From Malurus cyaneus samueli (Eukaryota; Chordata; Aves; Passeriformes; Maluridae), in contig CM019236.1 in assembly GCA_009741485.1 (NCBI GenBank), positions 62,539,234 to 62,603,233 on the forward strand: 64,000 nt of DNA, read 5' to 3'. The position numbers were made by a program, and so were the translations under genes. The notes under the pieces are model-generated. The model saw nothing but the letters and a program-made list of their open reading frames with translations. It did not search any database and had not been told where the DNA came from. Below are positions 13,401 through 28,400 of the stretch, in pieces (within the stretch, counting starts at the first letter, position 1; each line of letters begins with the position of its first letter).

Positions 13401-16400
13401 TTGGATAAGGCATACTAAAGAACAGAAATTTTATTATGTGGAAAGAATATGGATAAACTTAAGTCTGTATTTTGTAAGCTTTGAGTCGTTGACATGGCAA
13501 TGCTAAGAAATCTCTCCTGCATTTTTAAGGTTCAATGTGAAATATTCATTGCTAGAAAGCAGAACCATCTGCATTTACACAGCACACACTCACACAGACA
13601 CAAGCACATATAGCCAAATACTCACCTCTGTGTGTATGTGTGGGCATGAGCCTTCTCATTTTTATAAGCTAAATCACAGTTACCTGGCCTAACTGTCTTG
13701 GAAATTTCAAAGCTGACTCATTGCTCTTCCGTTTTAAACTTAGTGGGCTGTACAATTCTGCCAGTGACCGCAATAAATCACCGAAGTTTCCCTACTCACG
13801 GCGAAGGAACCTGTCTGGTGGCAGTGAGAATGAGCCTGGGCAGCTACTTCGGAGGAGGTAAGAGCCTCGGGGTAAATTTCTGTCAGCTTCTGTAGGAACT
13901 ATAGGAACTTTAGGAACTAGAGGTCCTGCATGCCTTGAGGAGGCACAGCTGGGTCCTGGGAAAAGGGGCATTCCAGGGGCCAGTTGTTAGTCAAAAACCA
14001 CCTGAGCAGAAATACCACAGCTGTTTGGAAAGAAAACTTTGCTTTGCTTGTGTGCTGTTGTGGGAAAATGATGTTAAAAATTGCATTATTGGCATGTGCA
14101 AGATTCCTTTAGGTACTGCAGCTCTTTTTCCCTGGTGAATAAAAGGATTGTTGGATTTGCTTATTTGACAATGAGCTTCCATTGCAGTGTCAAAAGTACA
14201 TTTCTGTGTTTTAAGTGCCAAAAGGTTTAAACAAATGAGCCATGTATCTGTCTTCAGCATGTACTGTACATGAATGACTTTACATTAGAGAGGATCCCAG
14301 CAAAAATACAACTACATGATGCATAATGTTCTTTCAATTGGTACAAGCTGAATTGAGTAGCTTTTTTTTTAGTGCAGCAAAACTGAATGGATGGAGATTC
14401 TGTGCTGCGTGTCTTTGAGCATGTCCAAAAAGCAAATTACGGGGAGGGTTCTTAAGTGACACAGTATTGAGAGACTGTGTGTTACCTGGGATGATTTGTC
14501 CTGCTGAGAAGCTGCTTTCATGGCTGGGGCATCCATCCTGCTGTGATCTGCTGTGAAATATAAACAAACACAGACAATGTACCATATTCACTGTGGTCTT
14601 CTAAAACCACTTTAGAAGCAAGCACATCAGAGTCACATCTCCTTCTGACAGCTCTGAAATGATTACCTGTTTGGCCTTTAAAGCCAGGGGTTGCAAAGGT
14701 GTCTCTGACAATGCAGCTGTATTGATGAGGAAATATAGTTTGATGTGGAGCTTGTATCCTTGTCAGGTTTCTGAACAGTTTCAGACCTTTTATCTGCCAT
14801 TAGCTGTCTGGGACAGGAAAGAAGAAACTCACCCATGGTGCGTGCTTTGTGACCTCAAACAAATCAGTGTAACTCTCTCTTAGGCAATGGAGTTATGTTG
14901 ATTTTCTCTGCTGGATAAAACCCTCCTAGGTGTTAACAGCAATGTGCTCCCTGAATCGGTTTTGTCGTGACTTAACCCCAGGCAGCCCCTCACTCACTCC
15001 CCTACCAGCAGGACTGGGGAGAGAATCAGAATGGTAAGAGGTAGAAGACTCAGGAGTTGGGATGCAGACAATTTAACAAGGAAGGGAAATGCTGTGCACA
15101 CAAGCAAAGCAAAATAATGAATGAGTTCCCTGCTCTACACGGCTGGGCAGGTGCTCAGCCATCCCAGCAGAGCAGGGCCCAATCCCACTGATGGTCACTT
15201 GGGAGGACAAATCCCTTCAGTCCAGATGTCTCCCCCTTCCTTCTTCTTGCCCTCCCTTTTTACACTGACCATGATGTCACATGGGCTGAAATGTCTCTTT
15301 GGTCGATTGGGGGTCACCTATCCTAGCTGTGTCCTCCCCCAGTGTCCCATGCTGCCTTAGCCTCCTCTCCAGTGTGGCCTTGGCTCTGTGCAATCCCTGC
15401 TCAGCAATAACAAAAACATCTCTGAATCATCAACCTGTGTTCCCTATGAAACCCAAACAAAGCCCCATACCTTCCACTGTGAAAAACCAGCACAGGCTTT
15501 TTGAGGCATTGCTAGCTGCTTCAGTTGTTGAGTTGTCAGAAGGACTTGTCGGGCTTTGTAAAAACAAAAGTCTAGAGATATGCAGTGCAGAGCTCTCTTA
15601 TATCAAGAAAAGAAAAGTATTTGTGCACTATGCAGCAGGAAATTGTTGCTGCCATCTGGGATTTGCACCGGGCTGATCTAGTCAGTGGATTCAGCCATCC
15701 CAAGTTTTCTCTTGGGATACCACATGAACAAAATGTTTTTAAAAGTCTTATCTCATATGAGAGACTGTGAAGACTGACAATAGCAGGTAGATTATAACTT
15801 AATTATGCCTTCCTGAATCTTGATTTTATTCATACACTTTCCTTTTCCAACTGTTAACAACAATAGCTGTGTTGTTTGTGCACCCTTTACTGGAGCTAAG
15901 AGGAAACCACCGAACTCTGCTATGCCGGGAATAGTAGGAAACTCTAAAGGCTAGTATGCTAAGCTTAATTTTGCAAGTGAGAGGTTTGCAATGAGAGCTT
16001 GAATGGGATCATGCCTTCACAACTTATTGTAAAGATGTACTGAAGAGTGTAAAACAAGCACATGCCCTGTTTTCTCTACCTGACATCAAGTTGAAAAAAA
16101 GTCCAAAAAAACCCGCAAAATATTTTGTAAAGTTTTAGGGTTTTTTAGCGTGGGTAGTTTTGTGTATTCTTATTGAGTGACTCCATGATATTTCATTAAA
16201 ACTTCTTTAATGTCACAGGAAAAATCAAAACAGTGGTGAAGATTCAGATTTAAAGCAAAGGAGAAGGTAAATATATGGCCTATAGCAGCTGTGAAATGAA
16301 ACTGAAGGTACTGGTCATTATTGGCTGACTGCATCTCCTCCTTCATTCCATCCCCTATTCCTTCTCCCTCATATTCTGAAATGTATTAAAGATTTGTTGT

Positions 16401-19400
16401 GTTACACCCATTTAATTTTTTATTTCTTATCTTTTTGCTAAAATGCTCTGTGGCAGGGCCTCAGAGTCAGCACAGTCTTGCAGCACATTGTTACTACCCC
16501 ACATTAGAAGCAGTTTGCAAAAGTTTCCTAAGGGCTTGTCTGCAGCTTCAAAGTCAGCTCCAGAAGTTTTAGCTTTTGGATTTTGCATCTCTAGATTTGT
16601 TTTTACTTCTCCAGCCTCTGTACCCACTTTAATTAATCTGTTTTGCAAGAAAATGTGCTGTCATTTGGGGTGAATTGTCTTGCAAGTGGTTAAGTTCAAA
16701 AGCACATGTAACTCCTCATAGTCTTCTCTCTGTCTTGTAAATTTTTTGTTATTTTTTTTCATAAGATTCTCCTGCTGTCCCCATCTCCCATTTCAGACTT
16801 GACTATCTGTCACATTTCAATTAAAATTGAGGTGTGAATTTGGGTGTGCTGTCTGACAATTTTAGCTTCTGATAGATTTTTGCAGCATCTGCCTGTCACG
16901 ACTCTGCTCTGTGTTCCTCCTCGCTCCTGTGCTCCTTCCTGCACTGCTGGAATGAGGGGACAGTGTGGTGTATTTCTGTGTCAGAGGCTCCTGCAGCTTG
17001 GGAAGGACAGGGGGCACTCCCAGGATCTGAATCACTGCTGCAGCATGGGAAAGGAGCTCTGGCAGAGACACAAACATCTTGGGGACAATCACAGGAAGCC
17101 AGAGAAAGTGCTCACATACTTTGTGCTTATTACGAGATTACAGAATATATTTTGGAAGGATGTTAGTATGACAAGCTGCCAGTGGTAGTCCTGTGATAGA
17201 TGTCCAGCGCAGAAAACTGAGAAGATTCAGTTGAGCATGTCAGGTGGGAAGCCCCAGTGCCCAGAAGGGACCTCTTCCCAAAGACTGTGCATGGGTTTGT
17301 TATTTTATATTACAAAAGACATTCCTCACTTCCTCACAATTTGGCTACTGTCCTCTCCTTTTAATCAGATAAAGCTTGTGCCAGAATGGGGTCTTCCCCA
17401 GCTCTCCAATCCATCTACCAGACAGTGTTGTGTTTCTTGCCAAACTGACTATGACTTCTTTCCTGCTCCCTTTATGCCAGACCATACAGGTATTCTACCT
17501 GCAAAATATCAAATATTTTGCGTGATGAGGAGTACAGGGCAATAAAGGACAAAAAGTACCTTAAAATTGCCAGAAGTCAGGATGATCTCATGTGTTCTTT
17601 CTCCTGATTTAGGAAATCATCTTTTTCTTTTCCCCCCCATTTTTGATATTTTATTCAGTTCAGTAAAAGCTGATATTTAATAGTCAGTGGAAGATGATAT
17701 TTAGCATTCAGCGAAAGATAATATTCTGACAATGATCATGAGCAGCTGCCACTCAGGTGACAGCTCATCACCCCTTCTGTGCCCCCACAAGTACTTTCCT
17801 GACAGGGAGCGCCAGGTAATTTGATGTGCAGTATCCAAGAGGTTGATCAGATTTCCATTTCTGAGAAGTTAAGAGAGAAGTTTATCTTGAGTTTGATCAA
17901 ATAGGACATTTTATCTTGTACTTTGCCTGCCACACTGTGATTTTTGGCTGTTTTGGTACCTTTATGGGATAAATTACTTAACTTGCAGTAAGAAAATGCT
18001 TGTCAAACTGAAAAATATAGAAGAAAAGAGTCATGCTAACGAGCTGGAAGTGTGAAAGAGCAGTGTTGGTCAAATGACTTATTATTGTTGTTATTAATGC
18101 AAGGTTTATTGAATCTGATAAGATTGGGGTGGGGAAAGGTTTACTTTTGGGTGTGCAAAGTCTGCTGCAGATCCAGAGCATTTATTGCTCTTAACTCTTC
18201 TGCTGTGCTTGAGTGACTCTTTTTGACACCATCTTTTAATCTCCCTTCTTCTTTCAGGGTTACAATTTTCATAGTAACACACATACCTTTTATCCCCACT
18301 TTAAGCTTGACCCAGAAAGGTGTATTTTTAACTGGGAACCTGGGTATTTTATATTATGAGCATGAAATTTGAGTATGGGAAGAAGCTATTTCTCTGGGGA
18401 AATTCACTTTCCCAAAATTATTCCCTTCAGGCAAGCTGGATTAAACTGATTTTCCTAGGCTTTAGCTGTCCTATTATTCGAAGACATTTCTCTCTACTGA
18501 AAGGGGTTTGCCTGTAGGTGGTTCGGCCTCCTTTATCCATAAAGACCAGCAGAATCCTGGTGTTACTGGTATTTCTTCCATACTGCCTAACATTTGAAAG
18601 TATGAACTTGCAGGATGGAAGTTGAGGTGAATAGAAAAAGATTGATTTGTTAGCATTTTTATTTTTGCCTGCAAACTCAGACCTGATGTGTCAATTCTGT
18701 TGGGCGCACCACAGTGTGCAAGAAGAAAAGAGCCAGGATGCATACAGATTAAGAGATAAAACATTTCACACCTCCAAGAAACACCTTGATGTAGCGTGTA
18801 CCTAGAGAATGCTGACAGATAAAATGAATTTTAAAACAAACAAAAAAAAAAAGGAAGCAATGAATATAAAATGAAAATAGCACTCACCTGATAATACTTG
18901 TGAAGCAGTTCTTCCCAATCAATTAATGAGAAAAAAAGAACATGACCTGCAGGTGTAAACAAGCCCTCCATAGTCTTTTGATTCTGATTTTCCAAGCGAT
19001 GCCTTTGCAGTGTTGTTTTTCCTTGTTTAGCACTGCAATAATTTTGGTGTCATCAGATAAATTCACCTTAATGTGTTGCTTTCCTCTTGCCCAGGTCACG
19101 GTCCCGCTGTAACACCAGCAGTGGCAGCGAATCCGAAAACTCCAACAGAGAACATCGGAAGAAGAGAAACAGGTAATAATATATTAACTATTTTAGACAT
19201 GGAGACTTGAAACTCAGGCAAATGGAGATGGACTTTTCTCAGATAAACCTAGTAAGAAGGGGTGCTTTTTGTGTACCGAGTCCTCCTAAGACCCTTTTTC
19301 TGAATAAGAAGAGCAGTAATTGTCAGAATACGTAATTATAGTTGCATGCAATGGAGGCCTGCCCTCCTGTTGCTTGGGAAGAGCTCAGTAATGACCACAA

Positions 19401-22400
19401 GATCAAATAGGGGGCACATTTACAAAAGAAATTGCAATATAAATGCAAATAAAGTTGATAATATCTTGATAATGATATTTTCAGCATATACTTCAATACC
19501 TCACAAATTCAAGTTCAGATATTTTTGAGCAGAAAACAAGCTTTTGAGAAGTAAAAAATATTTCTAGTGGATTTGAATCTCAATGTTATTTTTAAATTCC
19601 TTCATTTAATTGTGTAACTTTTCTGTTTTTTCAAAATGTCAAGTGTGAGCCCAAACCAAAAATGTCTACAGTATCAAATTTTAATAGGACAACAATAGTT
19701 CATATCAAGTGATGCTAACAAATCCTGTATTATGGATTCTATTTTTCTTACTGCTGGTATGAAAAAGCATAATTACTGGTTTCCTTTTAAAACTGTATAT
19801 TTTATGTTGCACTGGAGATAACAGCATCCAAGGGGTATTTATGAAAATATATTTTTAAAAAGCTCGTAGAGTTTCCTCATATTGTGTAAACATGGTGCAA
19901 GAGAAACATCACTGGATAAAGAGAAATTGTTTTAAGGCATAGTTTCTAAATTGCTGCCTACATGGGCTGCCATCATTTCTTCATGTCTTACATGCAGGTC
20001 TCTGAGTTGTAAATGATTTCTAGATCTCTGGAAGCTCTTGGAAATAATTGAATGCTAGATAGTGCTGCAAGAGCATGCAGTATAATAATATTTTAAGCAT
20101 GACTTACAGCAGTTAAAAAAATGTTAAGAAATGATGGTGAAACATGGAATGGTACAAAACATACTTGAGACATAAGATTTCTTTGAAGCATACCTGAATT
20201 AGAGCAGAGTCTCATGAGGTACTTGGCTAACAATATCCTAGTGTGCATGGAAGGTTTGTTTTCCAGAATTTTAAATTATATGCTGAATATAGTTTCAGAG
20301 ATCAGCAGTAAATGGTATTTTGTATCCCTTTCTCCTAGAGCACTCTTGCCAGGTTATTTCTTCCTCCTGTGAAACTCCTTGTGCAGGGAGCTCCACAAGC
20401 AAGTGAAAGAAATTAGAGACTGCCCACAAGAATGTTTATAAGAACTCATTGCAATATAAAGACTGAATTGTAAGAAGGATTAAGTACTGCTTATCATTTT
20501 CTTTTTGAGAATAAAAGGGCCTTTGACAACTCTTCCTCATTTCATGGACAAAAATATTAAAAAAGAAGAAAAAAAATTTTTTGGGGGATTGTTTCTAAGT
20601 TTTTTACATTTTCAGAAATGCAAGATTGAACAAAACTGCTAATGTTTCAGCATTTTCTTAGTTGATCACTTGAAACCAGACGTGATAAAAAGTCATTATC
20701 AGTGTTAGATGAAACAAGTACTAAATAAGCTGGAAGTCTAAAACTTGCACCCTGGGAGCAGGTGCAGAAAACAACCAGTTATAATGAATTTCTGCATTTC
20801 ACTTAGCAGCCACAGCAGGAACATAAAAAGCTGAAAGGTCAGAGGCACTGAGCAGATTTCCTGTTATCAGAGGGGAGCCAGCCCTAGCAGGGTTAAATAG
20901 GACATTATAATGAGGCTTGCAACTGCTGTTACTCAAGTTTTACTGGTTGCATAAACTAATACAATTTATTTCCCAGTAAAATAATCAGGTCCTGATACAG
21001 AAACAAAATTGTTTTTTTTTTTTTTTTGGAATAAAAATGAGTCAATACTCCTATTAATCAAATAAATCTGCTTCTGATCAGAGTAGAGTATAATATGTTG
21101 TACACATGACGAGAGATCCCTGTGAACTATTTGTCAGAAGAAAACAAATTATTGAGAAAACCAGAAATCTGTATGAGAGCTTCTGAAAATACAACACTAA
21201 AAAATTGCTTGGGAAAATATTTTTACCTGTTCTCAGTTTTAGAGGTTTCACTCCATCGTATTAATGTTTTCTCCTAAGCAGGTGCTCATATGAAAGTGAA
21301 GAAGAGCCTGTGATAAGCATATTTCAACCATGGAAGAAATGTATTTGCTTTTTTAATCCTGTGGCCAAAATTTATTGTGCAGATGAAAATGTATTAAAGG
21401 AGCAGACATTGTGTGTTGAGGCATAGTTTCCCTCCTGACTGCACTTAGAGGATCCATCTGATTCGAACCACATGGTGACTGAAGGTTAAGGCTGGCAGGG
21501 ACTCTGGGTGTCATCTGGTCCAACACTGGTCCAGCAGGGCCACCAAGAGCCAGGTGTCCAGGACCAGTCTCATGCAGCTTTTCAGTATTTCCAAGGAGGG
21601 TGATGCTACCACCTCTCTGGGCAACCTGTGCTAGTGCTCAGAGAAAAGAATGAAAGGAAAACTGTAATGGGCTTTCAGTGCAAGGCCAATAGCTTTTATT
21701 CAAAAGTATCTTTAAATAGAAATTTAGAGTTTGAGTTAAATGTCTTTCGGATTTTTTTCTGTCATTTCTGTTGGCAAAAAGCTAAAAAAATTGCCCTAAA
21801 ATTATTAGAATTTGAACATTGCAACCAAGATACCTTGGTCATCTTTCACCTTGTTAACAGTGAACATAGCACCTTTCTTTGCAGCTTCAAAATGGATGTT
21901 TTATTTCTTCATGTCTCCATCCAGTAGAGTTCTGCTGTGGTGCACCACTGCTTTGGATGTGCTGACACTGCTTTTTTTTAATAGCCAAAATGCTACTTCA
22001 TATATTTAGATTTTCAGTAATTTTGTGCAAGTGACTGCCGTGTGTGAGAGGCAGTTGGTTATGTCTATACCATATGGGATGATGGCTGTTTGCACAAATT
22101 GGATTATTTGGGATGAAAATCAGAACTCATTACTTGTTGCTGTGTGAGTTCTTCCACTAAATCCTTAGATAGTTTATGTTAATACCTGTCACCAGATTAC
22201 AGATTTAAAAAGATTTACTTCGAAATCAAAACCCGAGGTTGCAGTCTTCTCCAGATGCTTCGTACCATTTGGTAGAGTTGTGGCTGTTTACAGTAATTGG
22301 GGATCCAGCTCAAAATTCATTATGCATGTGAGAGAAGATCTGATTAAAGGAAAAGCAGGAGCCTGTGTAGCTGGTTTAGCCTGATACAATTCAAAACAAT

Positions 22401-25400
22401 TCAAAACTCAAAGAGAAAAGTATATCTGAAGTGAGGAGCAACAACAACAAGCTTTGCATTGCCTACACCTCCAGTGTAATCCCTTTATCTCTGTTGGCCT
22501 CTTTGCTCGTTTTACCTGTCAGTCTTCCTCTCTGATTTCTCCCGCATGTCTGCCACATCATCCTGTTAGACAATCCACACTCAGCTGGCATTTTCCAGGG
22601 GTGTTTTGAAATCCCTGCTAGATTTCGAATTCACTGCTGTGACCGAGTGCATGCATTTGCTCCACCATCTGAGCACCTCATCCCTGCAGTCCTTTGTGCA
22701 GCCTCAGAACTGTGGGAAGCACTTGTGGAACTCTGATCAAACCCTTCCTGGCTGCCTGGATGGTTCTGGCATTGTGGAATTACTTCAGCCTCCCAGCAAA
22801 ATTGCTGAGTTCATAGGATTTTGACATTTGGCTCCATCTGCATTCCAAAAATGAATTAATGGATTTTAAAGAAATTAATTTTTTAAAAAGAGAAGAAATA
22901 AAAAGCAAAGCATGTTGTTTAGATGCACACAAGCCATGACAGGGATGAAAGCCTTAGGGGATGGTGCAGAAGGAGTGCCATGGAGATCTGCATGCATCCT
23001 GAGTTGTGCTACGGTTTAGGATGAAGGGACCACTTCTTCTGAGTGCAGACTCAGCAAGGAGACTTTCCCCTGGATCCTAGGAAAGTGCATACTGCAGCAA
23101 AGTACTTGGCAAAGGTGTAGGAGTAGAACCAAAGCTGTAGGAGTGTCATGATGTGGGTCTCACACTTGCTGCAGATGAGGTACACTGGCATATGTAAACA
23201 GAGAAAATTCCAGATGTTTGGCTTGGGCTGGGAAGAGGAATTCAAGTTGTAGGTCTGTCCTTAAAGGCAGGGGTCACTTCATTTTTGGCTCATACTCTTT
23301 CTAAATAACAAATTAGCAAGTTTTCTTTTATGTATTTCTTTCTTTATTGTATTTAAGAGGCCATAGTTAAAATTAAGCAAGATGAAAGGTTAAGTACGGC
23401 ATTGCAGGAGCTGGATTTTTTTGAAGAAAAAGAAATACCCCATTGCTTGTCAGAGCATCCTGCATGAGAGCCCTCAGACTGAACTCCTGGTGTTTCTTTT
23501 GCAGATTACGGCAAGAGAATGATATGGTTGACTCGGCTCCTCAGTGGGAAGCTGTGCTGCGGCGGCAGAAGGGAAAAACCCAGGCAGATCCAAACTACCG
23601 GCGATCCAGGCACAGATCTCGATCGTATGTAACCCTTGCACCCTTTGATTTGGGAGTTAAGGCTTCTGCACCTTGTTCAAAAGCAGGAGGGCTGTGTCCA
23701 GTGTGGTGGTGGCTCTCAGTTTCTGAGGAGCAGAGCTTTCCACACTGTACACTCCCAGAGTCGCAGATTTGTCTTTGTGGTTAAACTGCCTTTGTACAGT
23801 TTGAATTTCAGGGCACAATAATGCAAAGAGGCTTTGTAGCTTTTGAGGAGCTCTCTCCATCACCTGAGAGGAAGTACTGGACGGTTCTGTGGTCCACTGA
23901 AATCAGCTCTGTAATGAATGCTGCGATTCCACTCTTCTGGGCAGCCAGCCTGCTCAAGCATTCAGGTTTTGTGTGACAACTGCAAACATTTTTATGAAAT
24001 ACATGCACACATATTTAGTCATATAATATTTGCAGTGGTGTCCCAGATAAGAGCAGGTGCTGATGTTTCCATGTCAAATTATCCCTGACAAGCAGCAGTT
24101 AGTGATATATTGCATCCTGATGTCAGGATTTTCATGATGGAACTACAGTGCCAGGCACTGCTGCTCCTGCTGACAGCCTGTTCTGAAATGGTGACCAGCT
24201 TTTGAAATTAATTTTCTCAAGATAATGAAAATGTTGGTTTCCTTTAATTTACATTTTTCTTCTAATGGCCTGTGGGGCATTGACACACTGTTTGTCATAA
24301 TGTTTGGTGTCATCAAAACCACAGTCAGCATAGACATTTCCAGCATTTAAATCCACTTGAGTTGTGTTTTCAGTCACCTGTGTTGCTAGAACTCATTGCT
24401 GTCTCCAGTTTCATAGAGCAGAGTTTTAATTATGAGGAATAGAATTTGACTTTTAAGGTCCAAATGTTGGAATTTCTGCTTTGTCAGGCTTTGTACAGAC
24501 TTGTTCACTTTCAGCTGCAAAAAAGCCATGTGTTATTAGGTGTAACTGTACAACAATATATTACTAAAAATCAGGATTATTAAAGCTCCAGAAAATAGAG
24601 CTGAGTAAATTTGTTTTCCATTTGTTTTATTATATACAGAAAGTGCTGTAAACTAGGAAATGTGCTCAGTGGGTAATGGTAACATTGAATTTGTAGCCAA
24701 ATTTCTCATTTTAACCCACAGACTGTCATTGTTTGGACAGCACGGGTTCCCTCTTGTGGTTAACTTAACTTATGAAATGGCTTATATTTTCCAGCACAGG
24801 GACATTCTGAGTTACATTTCATTTAAACTACTGTTAGTGAAAAAAGGTGAATGAGAAGCTCTCACTGAACAAGCAAAGGTCCTAGAGGAAGCATAGAAGT
24901 GAGGAAATCCTGAAGATTTTGGAAGGCTTCACATTTCTTTTTGCTATTGTTTTAGTTTTTCATGTGTTTCTCCTTCTTATCACAGTCTCCAGTCAAAAGA
25001 ACTAAAACAAACAAATCCCCAATGAAAGGAACCCAAACCTCCTAAGAATGCAGAGATCATTCACATAAGCAAGTAGGAACCAGAAAGAGTAAAATGGGAA
25101 CTTTTTTCAAAGGATTTTGAAAAACATTTAGTAAAAGGCATTTAAATTTAACTGTTAACCTGTAGAAGATTGTAAGAGAATTTATTTAATTTAGTTTGGC
25201 TTAGCTGTGTAATGGATAATGGTCACAAGAAAAGAAAACACAATTCAATAGGATGGGTGTAGTTGTTTTGTTTTAAATTTCATTGTTATTATGGTCATTT
25301 CAACTTGCACATTTAAAAATTAATACAAAACATTAGTTTTAGATGAACAGGCAATTCTTTCACAAGAAGTCCATTATTGCACTCGTCATAACTAGAGCTT

Positions 25401-28400
25401 CTCTTTGTGAAGCAGTGGCTGAAATGCTTGTTACTGTGCCTGGCACAGTGCCTTTAATTTATTTGATAATGAGTAATATTAATCATTCGTGATGGCAAGT
25501 TAGTGTCTCCTTGGTCTTGGGAATAAAAGTATTTGACAGGAATTTGACCTTTCTTTCTCCTCAAGGAATCAGCAAATAGAGAGAGGTCCCAATTCTAGTT
25601 CCACAGGGTTTATTTTCAAGAGTTCATGTAAAACATCTGTGTTGCCAAAGGGCTTTTTCTAATTAAAAAGAATGGCCATAAAACTCCATGGCTATTTAAA
25701 TTTACCATTTGTGACTCAAACTGAAATATTAATAAGGGTGCAGATGCAGGCACAAAAATAATGTATACTTTATTAATGTGTTACAGCCTTTGCAAAAAAA
25801 ATAAAAAATAAGCAAAAAAACCCCATGAGATTCATCACTTACTGGGAATTCCCATCAGGTTTCTTGTGCATTAGAAAAACTGATTAGCATGCAAATCGTC
25901 CAGAAGGTATTGATTCAGATACTGAGATAGGACAATCTGAGTCCATTATATCAAAACTGTGAGTTCTAAAACAATTCCCAGTAAAAAGATGAAAACAAAG
26001 TGAAAGGGGGATTGTGAGCTGGCTTTAAAGATTTAACAGAAGAATTGCTTTGTTGTGGGTTCTTAAGAACCATATGAACATGAATTTCCTATGCAGTACA
26101 TGCAATACCTACATTTTATCTTACATTTCACCTATCTTTTTGTAAGTTTTCCATCCTTTTGCTTTCAAAGGAAGCAGAAACAGGCCTTTGGAAAGAAAAT
26201 ACTTTAATTAAGTTGCTTTATCTGTATCATATTTCTTTATATTCTTTGGTGAGCAGCTAACCTGAATAAATGTTGTAAGGTTATCCCAGTATGGAAACAC
26301 TTCTTAAACATATGGAAAATAACTAATTGCATGATGTGAAGTCTTAAAGAAGCTTGCTGTGAGGAATAATTCTTTAGCTTTTTTTTTTTCTCCATAGATT
26401 GTATAGCACAGTCTTTTTATTAATTTTTAACTGCAGGGATGGAAAGAGGCAAAATGGCAGAGATCACAGGACAAGGTGCCTGGAGCTGGTCACAGAAAGC
26501 AGAAGGCACAGTTCCTAGAAAGTGGAGAAATGAAGATGTCATCTTATTTAACCACTGTCTTTCCATGTTGCCCCAAAAATTAATATTTCTTACTGTAGGT
26601 AAAGCTTCACATGATGCTTCATGATACTTGAGACTCAAGGCCAGGTCCTGAACTTCTGTATTTCCCTGAATAAGTAAAAGATTCCCAGAGCTGATCAAAT
26701 GGGTCAGTGATGTGCACAATTCACTGCTTTGTGCGAGTCCAGGGCTTAGGAAAGACCTTGGGGCTTTCCTTCCTCAGGGCAAACTGGAGCTTGTAAGCAT
26801 TACAAAGCCTCCCTAGAGAAGCTGACATTTTTCAGGGAGCTTTCACATCCCCCACTGTCTGATTATTCAGCCTCAGAGGAAGATGTCTATCTTCCCAGCC
26901 CCAGGGTGAGTGCAGGATTTGCAGCTGCTCTTTGGTGAGCTGAAGGCTTCATGGGAGCACAAATCAGTTCAAAACTGAGAGATGAAAAAGGCTGATAAAT
27001 GCCCCTGCATTTACTGCATCAGGGAGTTAAAAGCAGCATGGACAGATGCAACAAGAAGTAAATGCAAGAAGGGAGATGGAGAGAGAAGTAAAAATCAGAG
27101 AAAACTAAATGTGTTATAGTAAGCAGAAACACAGTAAGCCTTAAAAAGCTCTAAGCATGGAGAACTGGAACTCTAAGGCACTCGTGACTGGAGGTGTTGA
27201 CATCATGAGAACCTGAGGATTTGGAATGAGGACTTTGCCAAGGATAGGAATCATCCTGACTGGAGAGCCTTGGAGCTGGAGGAGATTATGGATTAGTTCA
27301 TTTTAGTCCTTCAGTTCCTTTAGTTCTTCCTAGAGAAATACAAATTCTAGGTTGCTTTTCTCCCTTAGTTCTTTCTCTGGTGTTTATAAACCAGTACTAG
27401 TATCTCCTAGTACTTCTGCTACTGTAAAATCTGAAAAAACCCCAAAACATTACCATCCTAAAATACTCTACCCTTCATCAGCTGTATAATGTTTACTCAC
27501 AAAACAGATGTCTCTGAACATTATTCCTAGGCTGAAGTCTGGAAATAAGCCCAGCACAGTAATGGTGAAATAAGAAAGCAGTCAAACTGTTAGTACTCGA
27601 GAGCAGTTTGGAATTATTTCTGATGTGTCTCTGTCCCTGGGCAAAGGAGATCCCATTTAGATGTGCAAAAATGCAATCTCTGCTGTCCTCCTTGATCTCC
27701 ATCTAAATTTGGATTATGTTCCTCCTAAAGTGTCTTCGAATATGATAGGCTTTTTGTTGAAGGGAAAAAAAAGGTCAGGCTGTATGACCTGATGATGTAA
27801 GACTCAATATTTGAGAAACTGGAGGAGCATTTATGCATGCTGAATGTGTCTAAAGGCTGCATCCCTCACATCTTAGATGGTGTGGAACAGTCTAGCTGAT
27901 GACAGTGAAAAGATCTCTCCATGCAGATGTAGTCCCTGCCACTGTGTAAAATCTTTACTTCGTATAGCTCTGAATGGGGTTGGGTGAATTCTAGGCGCAG
28001 TTTTAACAGTAGTGGTGGCTCTACACTAAGCTTGCAATAGAAAAGGAACAGAAAAGTTAAAAAAAATGGGTTGTAGTTAGAAATATATATTCTGTAATTC
28101 AGTGGAAAATGTGAGCCATGCCACTCAGGCTTGCTTTGCTACGTCTCTATGTCTTCAACAGGGAAATTAGCATTTTTGGCAAGTGCTTTGCATGTAAATT
28201 ACATACTTGCTGGAATATGACTAGAAAGAGAGAGCCTGTGCCCATGATTGCAGTAGAGCCGCAAGGAAGGTTCACTGGGAATGGTCAGGAGTCACTGGTG
28301 TGTTAGCCTGGTGTGGCCATTCCCTGCTTCTGCCCACGAAGGGCTCTGTGGGCCACAGGACATTTCTGAGGGCCTTTCTCAGAGGTGTTATTCCAAAACA

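Noticed and set aside
13560..13660. CA/TG microsatellite or Z-DNA element
   Set aside because: The CACACA and TGTGTG stretches are short and interrupted, within expectation for intronic DNA.
15121..15676. Two long plus-strand frames
   Set aside because: They lie mainly within the solo LTR and in its antisense strand; no retroviral gene is encoded there.
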